The notes under the pieces were generated by a model. The model searched no databases and was not told where the DNA came from. It was given only the letters and a program-made list of their open reading frames with translations. A stretch of 26,115 nucleotides of DNA, taken from NCBI GenBank assembly GCA_002440265.1, contig DJSG01000013.1, positions 1 through 26,115 of the forward strand. Direction: 5' to 3'. This document shows, in pieces, positions 23,893 through 26,115 of this stretch. Position 1 is the first letter of the stretch. Each line of letters starts with the position of its first letter. The position numbers were made by a program, and so were the translations under genes. Source of the stretch: Bacteroidales bacterium UBA6340. Its GTDB lineage: Bacteria; Bacteroidota; Bacteroidia; Bacteroidales; Paludibacteraceae.

Positions 23893-24785
23893 TGTTCGTT
23901 CCCTTTCTGCAGAGGGGTCACCTCCACTTTCCGTCTCCGTATCTCGGCTCTGTGGGTTGGCGAGTAAAACACTTTCCCTCCTTCACCCCGCATCAACGCC
24001 TCATATATCTCATCTGTCTGCGGGAAATTATATGGGCGCAATTGCTCATACAACTCCACCCTGCCCTTTGCCTGCGTCTCTCGCTTCTCTATCCAATCCA
24101 CATACCCCTGCATACGCACTGCTGTCGCTGCGATATGCTCTATCTGAGCCTTTGTGCAATGTGCCAACTGCTTGCGAATGGCATTTCTGAAAATAGCAGT
24201 GTCTGTATTCGTAGAATCCGTCACCCATTCAATGTGCCGTATATCACGCAAGTAATGCTCTATGTAATCGCGTGTTGTACACAGCAAGGGACGAACCACA
24301 GGCACACTGTCTTCCACTACGGGATTGCTGCTCTTGGCACGCATACCGCACAGACCGCGGATACCCGTACCGCGCAGCAGGTTCAGCAACACCGTCTCCG
24401 CTTGGTCGTTCTGATGGTGTGCCACTGCTATGGCTTTGCAGTGCTCCGACTGCGCCACATCGGCAAACCAGTGGTACCGCAACTCACGTGCAGCCATCTC
24501 TATACTGCATTTGTTCTCTGCTGCATACGCCTCTGTATTGAATTGCGCCGCCACTATCGGCAACCCCATCGTCTGTGCCAGCGTCCAAACAAACGCTTCA
24601 TCGTGGTCACTCTCAGCACCACGCAAATGAAAATTGCAATGCGCCACCACACAATCATATCCTCCGCGGCGCAACACGTCCAACAGTGCCACACTGTCTG
24701 CCCCGCCGCTCACGCACACCAATACACGGTCGCCACGTTCCAACAACGCATTGTCACGGATATATTTCTGTACGCGACGCAACAT
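23889..24785 (-). CDS. tilS: tRNA(Ile)-lysidine synthase, short form
   Basis: TilS converts C34 of the CAU anticodon of tRNA-Ile to lysidine, so that it reads AUA. The N-type ATP-pyrophosphatase loop is SGGADS (26-31), followed by AHCNFHLRGAESDHDE with the conserved His/Asp, ELRYHWF, AVAHHQNDQAETVLLNLLRGTGIRGLCGM and the DSTN segment near residue 196. The ATG at 24785 follows the regulator's stop by 2 bp. The frame stays open upstream within the regulator, but that part is not TilS-like. The protein has 298 residues; many TilS are about 430 with a C-terminal tRNA-acceptor-binding domain that is absent here. Short TilS without that domain are known elsewhere. Confidence 0.95.
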   Translation of the reverse strand: MLRRVQKYIRDNALLERGDRVLVCVSGGADSVALLDVLRRGGYDCVVAHCNFHLRGAESDHDEAFVWTLAQTMGLPIVAAQFNTEAYAAENKCSIEMAARELRYHWFADVAQSEHCKAIAVAHHQNDQAETVLLNLLRGTGIRGLCGMRAKSSNPVVEDSVPVVRPLLCTTRDYIEHYLRDIRHIEWVTDSTNTDTAIFRNAIRKQLAHCTKAQIEHIAATAVRMQGYVDWIEKRETQAKGRVELYEQLRPYNFPQTDEIYEALMRGEGGKVFYSPTHRAEIRRRKVEVTPLQKGNEQ

Positions 24786-24787
24786 AC

Positions 24788-25708
24788 CTACAAGTTCGAC
24801 TCCAGGTCGTTCAGATTCACTATACCATTCACTATCGCATATATCGTCAGACCCGCCGTCGAGTGGATATTCAGTTTGCGGACGATATTCTTTCTGTGCG
24901 ACATCACGGTGTGGGTTGACAGGCACATCACATCGGCTATCTCCTTGTTGCTCAAGCCTTTCACCACTTGTATCAGCACCTCTTTCTCGCGTGCAGACAG
25001 ACCATCTCCGTCTGCTTCCTTGTCGTATGGCTCATTTTGTTTCTTGTCCTGAGCACCTTGGGCCAACGCGGGAATCATTATCTGGTCCTCTATGGCGCAA
25101 TGCAATGCCAGTTCACTCTCAAAGTGATATATGTCATGCAGCGCAGCATACAGCAGGCGTGTCTGCTCCCGCGACTTGTCATCTTCGCTCTTCGAGTGGG
25201 GGTAGTACTTGATTATCAGGTTCTTCAATTCTATTGCCTTCGCTGTCACATGCTGGTCGTCTGTCGCGTGATGCTCAAATGAGAACTCATTCTCATGGCG
25301 GATATGGGCACGTATCTCCTGCACATACTCGTCAAAAAAGCGGATTATCAGCAACGGAATCTGCGTGTCCGTACTCGCCAGGTTGATGGCTTCCAGCAAC
25401 TCCTGCCGGATACGGGGCAACTGAAACGCAAGGAAATACGTATGCGCATTCTCCAAGTATCTGCGCAGCGTAGGCACATCTATCGGAGCCGTATTGCGGA
25501 AATTCTCCTGTGTCGCGAAGTTCACCACCGCCAGGAGCGTATCGCAATCCACACCATTCTCCTTGCACACCGTCTCTATGCTCTTGTCACCCACACCCAG
25601 GGGCAAGCCAAAGCGGTTGATGAGTTGCAGCACTTGGTTCTCAAAGCACTCGTTGTTTCCCGATGCGCCCATCAGGTCGCACATCTTATCTGTCGGTTTG
25701 TACATCAT
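24788..25708 (-). CDS. RIC-like di-iron (ScdA_N plus hemerythrin) protein fused to a LuxR-type DNA-binding domain
   Basis: The 306-residue protein has three parts. Residues about 28-66 (INRFGLPLGVGDKSIETVCK, then NGVDCDTLLAVV) resemble the ScdA_N/DUF542 domain, although the FGLPLGVG segment lacks the usual Cys. Residues about 80-220 resemble the hemerythrin fold of RIC/YtfE iron-centre repair proteins, with candidate iron ligands His89, His135, His138, Glu139, His153, His203 and Glu207. Residues 236-290 form a LuxR-type helix-turn-helix (LSAREKEVLIQVVKGLSNKEIADVMCLSTHTV). The layout suggests a regulator sensing oxygen, nitric oxide or iron-centre state through a di-iron site; this is inference. 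It heads a five-gene operon and its promoter carries palindromes. Confidence 0.85.
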   Translation of the reverse strand: MMYKPTDKMCDLMGASGNNECFENQVLQLINRFGLPLGVGDKSIETVCKENGVDCDTLLAVVNFATQENFRNTAPIDVPTLRRYLENAHTYFLAFQLPRIRQELLEAINLASTDTQIPLLIIRFFDEYVQEIRAHIRHENEFSFEHHATDDQHVTAKAIELKNLIIKYYPHSKSEDDKSREQTRLLYAALHDIYHFESELALHCAIEDQIMIPALAQGAQDKKQNEPYDKEADGDGLSAREKEVLIQVVKGLSNKEIADVMCLSTHTVMSHRKNIVRKLNIHSTAGLTIYAIVNGIVNLNDLESNL

Positions 25709-25783
25709 TCTATCGTCCGTAGTCTTCGGTTTGTTACTGTTTTGCTTTGGGTTTATACATAATTATGCATTAAGGGGTATACC

Positions 25784-25832
25784 AATGTGCACATTCAGCC
25801 CGCAAAGTTACTGCTTTTTGTGCATATATGCA
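25784..25832. promoter_or_regulatory. palindromes in the regulator promoter, possible operators
   Basis: TGCATATATGCA (25821-25832) overlaps the -33 element and spacer, and AATGTGCACATT (25784-25795) covers the predicted start site. Both are perfect 12-bp palindromes. A third palindrome, CATAATTATG (25758-25767), lies in the leader. They could bind the encoded LuxR-type regulator or a CRP/FNR-type protein. Single 12-bp palindromes occur by chance a few times in a window this size, so the weight rests on two falling in one promoter. Confidence 0.5.
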
Positions 25833-25834
25833 AC
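25803..25834 (-). promoter_or_regulatory. Bacteroidota promoter for the regulator-led operon
   Basis: GTTG (25834-25831), a 20-bp spacer and TAACTTTG (25810-25803) on the minus strand. The predicted start is near 25796, giving a leader of about 88 nt before the ATG at 25708. Confidence 0.65.
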
Positions 25835-25947
25835 ACCATCAGGGCTACCGCACCAAACATTAATGTTATTGTTTTATGTGGGTTCCGTGTACCATTCGCT
25901 CCCTTTCTCCGTACAGACTGAATAGAACTGCGTATCGTCCCGCATTG

Positions 25948-26036
25948 TCAAATAGTCAGAGGAACATACGTCAATAGTCAGAGAAACATACGTCAATAGT
26001 CAGAGGAACATACGTTAATAGTCAGAAGAACATACA
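25948..26036 (+). repeat. four tandem 22-bp units
   Basis: The unit TCAATAGTCAGAGGAACATACG is repeated four times; the first copy has one extra A, the second GAA for GGA, and the fourth three changes. There are no spacers, so it is not a CRISPR array. The 22-bp period equals two helical turns. It lies in the gene-free 407 bp between the regulator start and the window end. Apart from the promoter, this region holds only repeats. Confidence 0.9.
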
Positions 26037-26056
26037 TATTATTGAGCCCTTCCTCT

Positions 26057-26115
26057 GGAGGGGTTGGGGAGGTCTTCGATTGAGTCTCGAGTAAATAGTA
26101 TGTGATTAGTATGTG
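26057..26115 (+). repeat. G-rich repeat plus start of a second 11-bp array (runs off the window)
   Basis: GGAGGGGTTGGGGAGG (26057-26072) closely matches the G-rich tract at 5001-5016 in the methyltransferase gene. After CTCGAGT (26088-26093), the unit GTATGTGATTA (26098-26108) and a partial second unit match the array at 8323-8366. The array probably continues beyond the window. Confidence 0.7.

Noticed and set aside
23892..25052. A 386-codon plus-strand frame opposite tilS and the regulator.
   Set aside because: It spans two well-supported minus-strand genes and shows no recognisable domain.
25948..26036. CRISPR array.
   Set aside because: Units are directly contiguous with no spacers, and no cas gene is near.
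1..26115. tRNA or rRNA genes.
   Set aside because: No T-loop-like GTTCRA segments in a cloverleaf context and no conserved rRNA stretches were seen by eye. A covariance-model scan would be decisive.

Overview
The window looks like chromosomal DNA from a member of the Bacteroidota, probably order Bacteroidales. The evidence is nine sites matching the Bacteroidota promoter (TTTG or TTG, a 19-20 bp spacer, then TAnnTTTG), no obvious Shine-Dalgarno sequences, and lineage-typical families: DUF4835/PorD, DUF4831, a FadL-like OmpP1 protein, an Ig-like-domain lipoprotein, a DPP IV-type S9 peptidase and a FucP-type sugar permease. The species cannot be named from the sequence. No phage, transposase, CRISPR array, rRNA or tRNA was found. 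Most of the content is core metabolism and envelope genes, with unusual repeats between genes and, once, inside a gene.

Left part (1-5555), mostly minus strand. It holds the N-terminal part of an M20 dipeptidase, then a tight trpS - small secreted protein - FadL-like outer membrane protein operon, then an Lrp/AsnC regulator. The regulator is divergent from a plus-strand O-methyltransferase whose gene carries about 86 extra codons made of repeat-like DNA. A 48-residue zinc-ribbon protein follows.

Region 5556-6544 lacks any recognisable protein family. It contains a cluster of stem-loops, a promoter-to-terminator unit of about 420 nt whose only sizeable reading frame runs through its own terminator, and a GC-rich structured patch just after recN.

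Centre (6545-16151). recN reads leftward. A probable plus-strand operon runs DPP IV peptidase - sugar permease - ROK sugar kinase - polysaccharide deacetylase (no canonical start codon) - Ig-like lipoprotein - PnuC-type transporter. The permease and kinase form a sugar uptake and phosphorylation pair, and the peptidase releases dipeptides.

Right part (16316-26115), all minus strand. A secreted protein of unknown function comes first, then dnaA. Next is an amidase - MCE-protein operon with its own promoter and terminator. Last is a five-gene operon: RIC-like di-iron/LuxR regulator - tilS - aroE - DUF4831 - porD. PorD suggests the cell has a type IX secretion system. The window ends in a 22-bp tandem array, a G-rich repeat and the start of an 11-bp array already seen at 8323-8366.

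The points most worth a second look are: the repeat-derived insertion in the methyltransferase; the transcription unit at 5903-6379 with a terminator inside its reading frame; the fused RIC/LuxR regulator with palindromes in its promoter; the deacetylase without a normal start codon; and the helically spaced intergenic repeats. Promoter positions also show that three genes (dnaA, the amidase and the secreted protein) start downstream of the longest possible frame.
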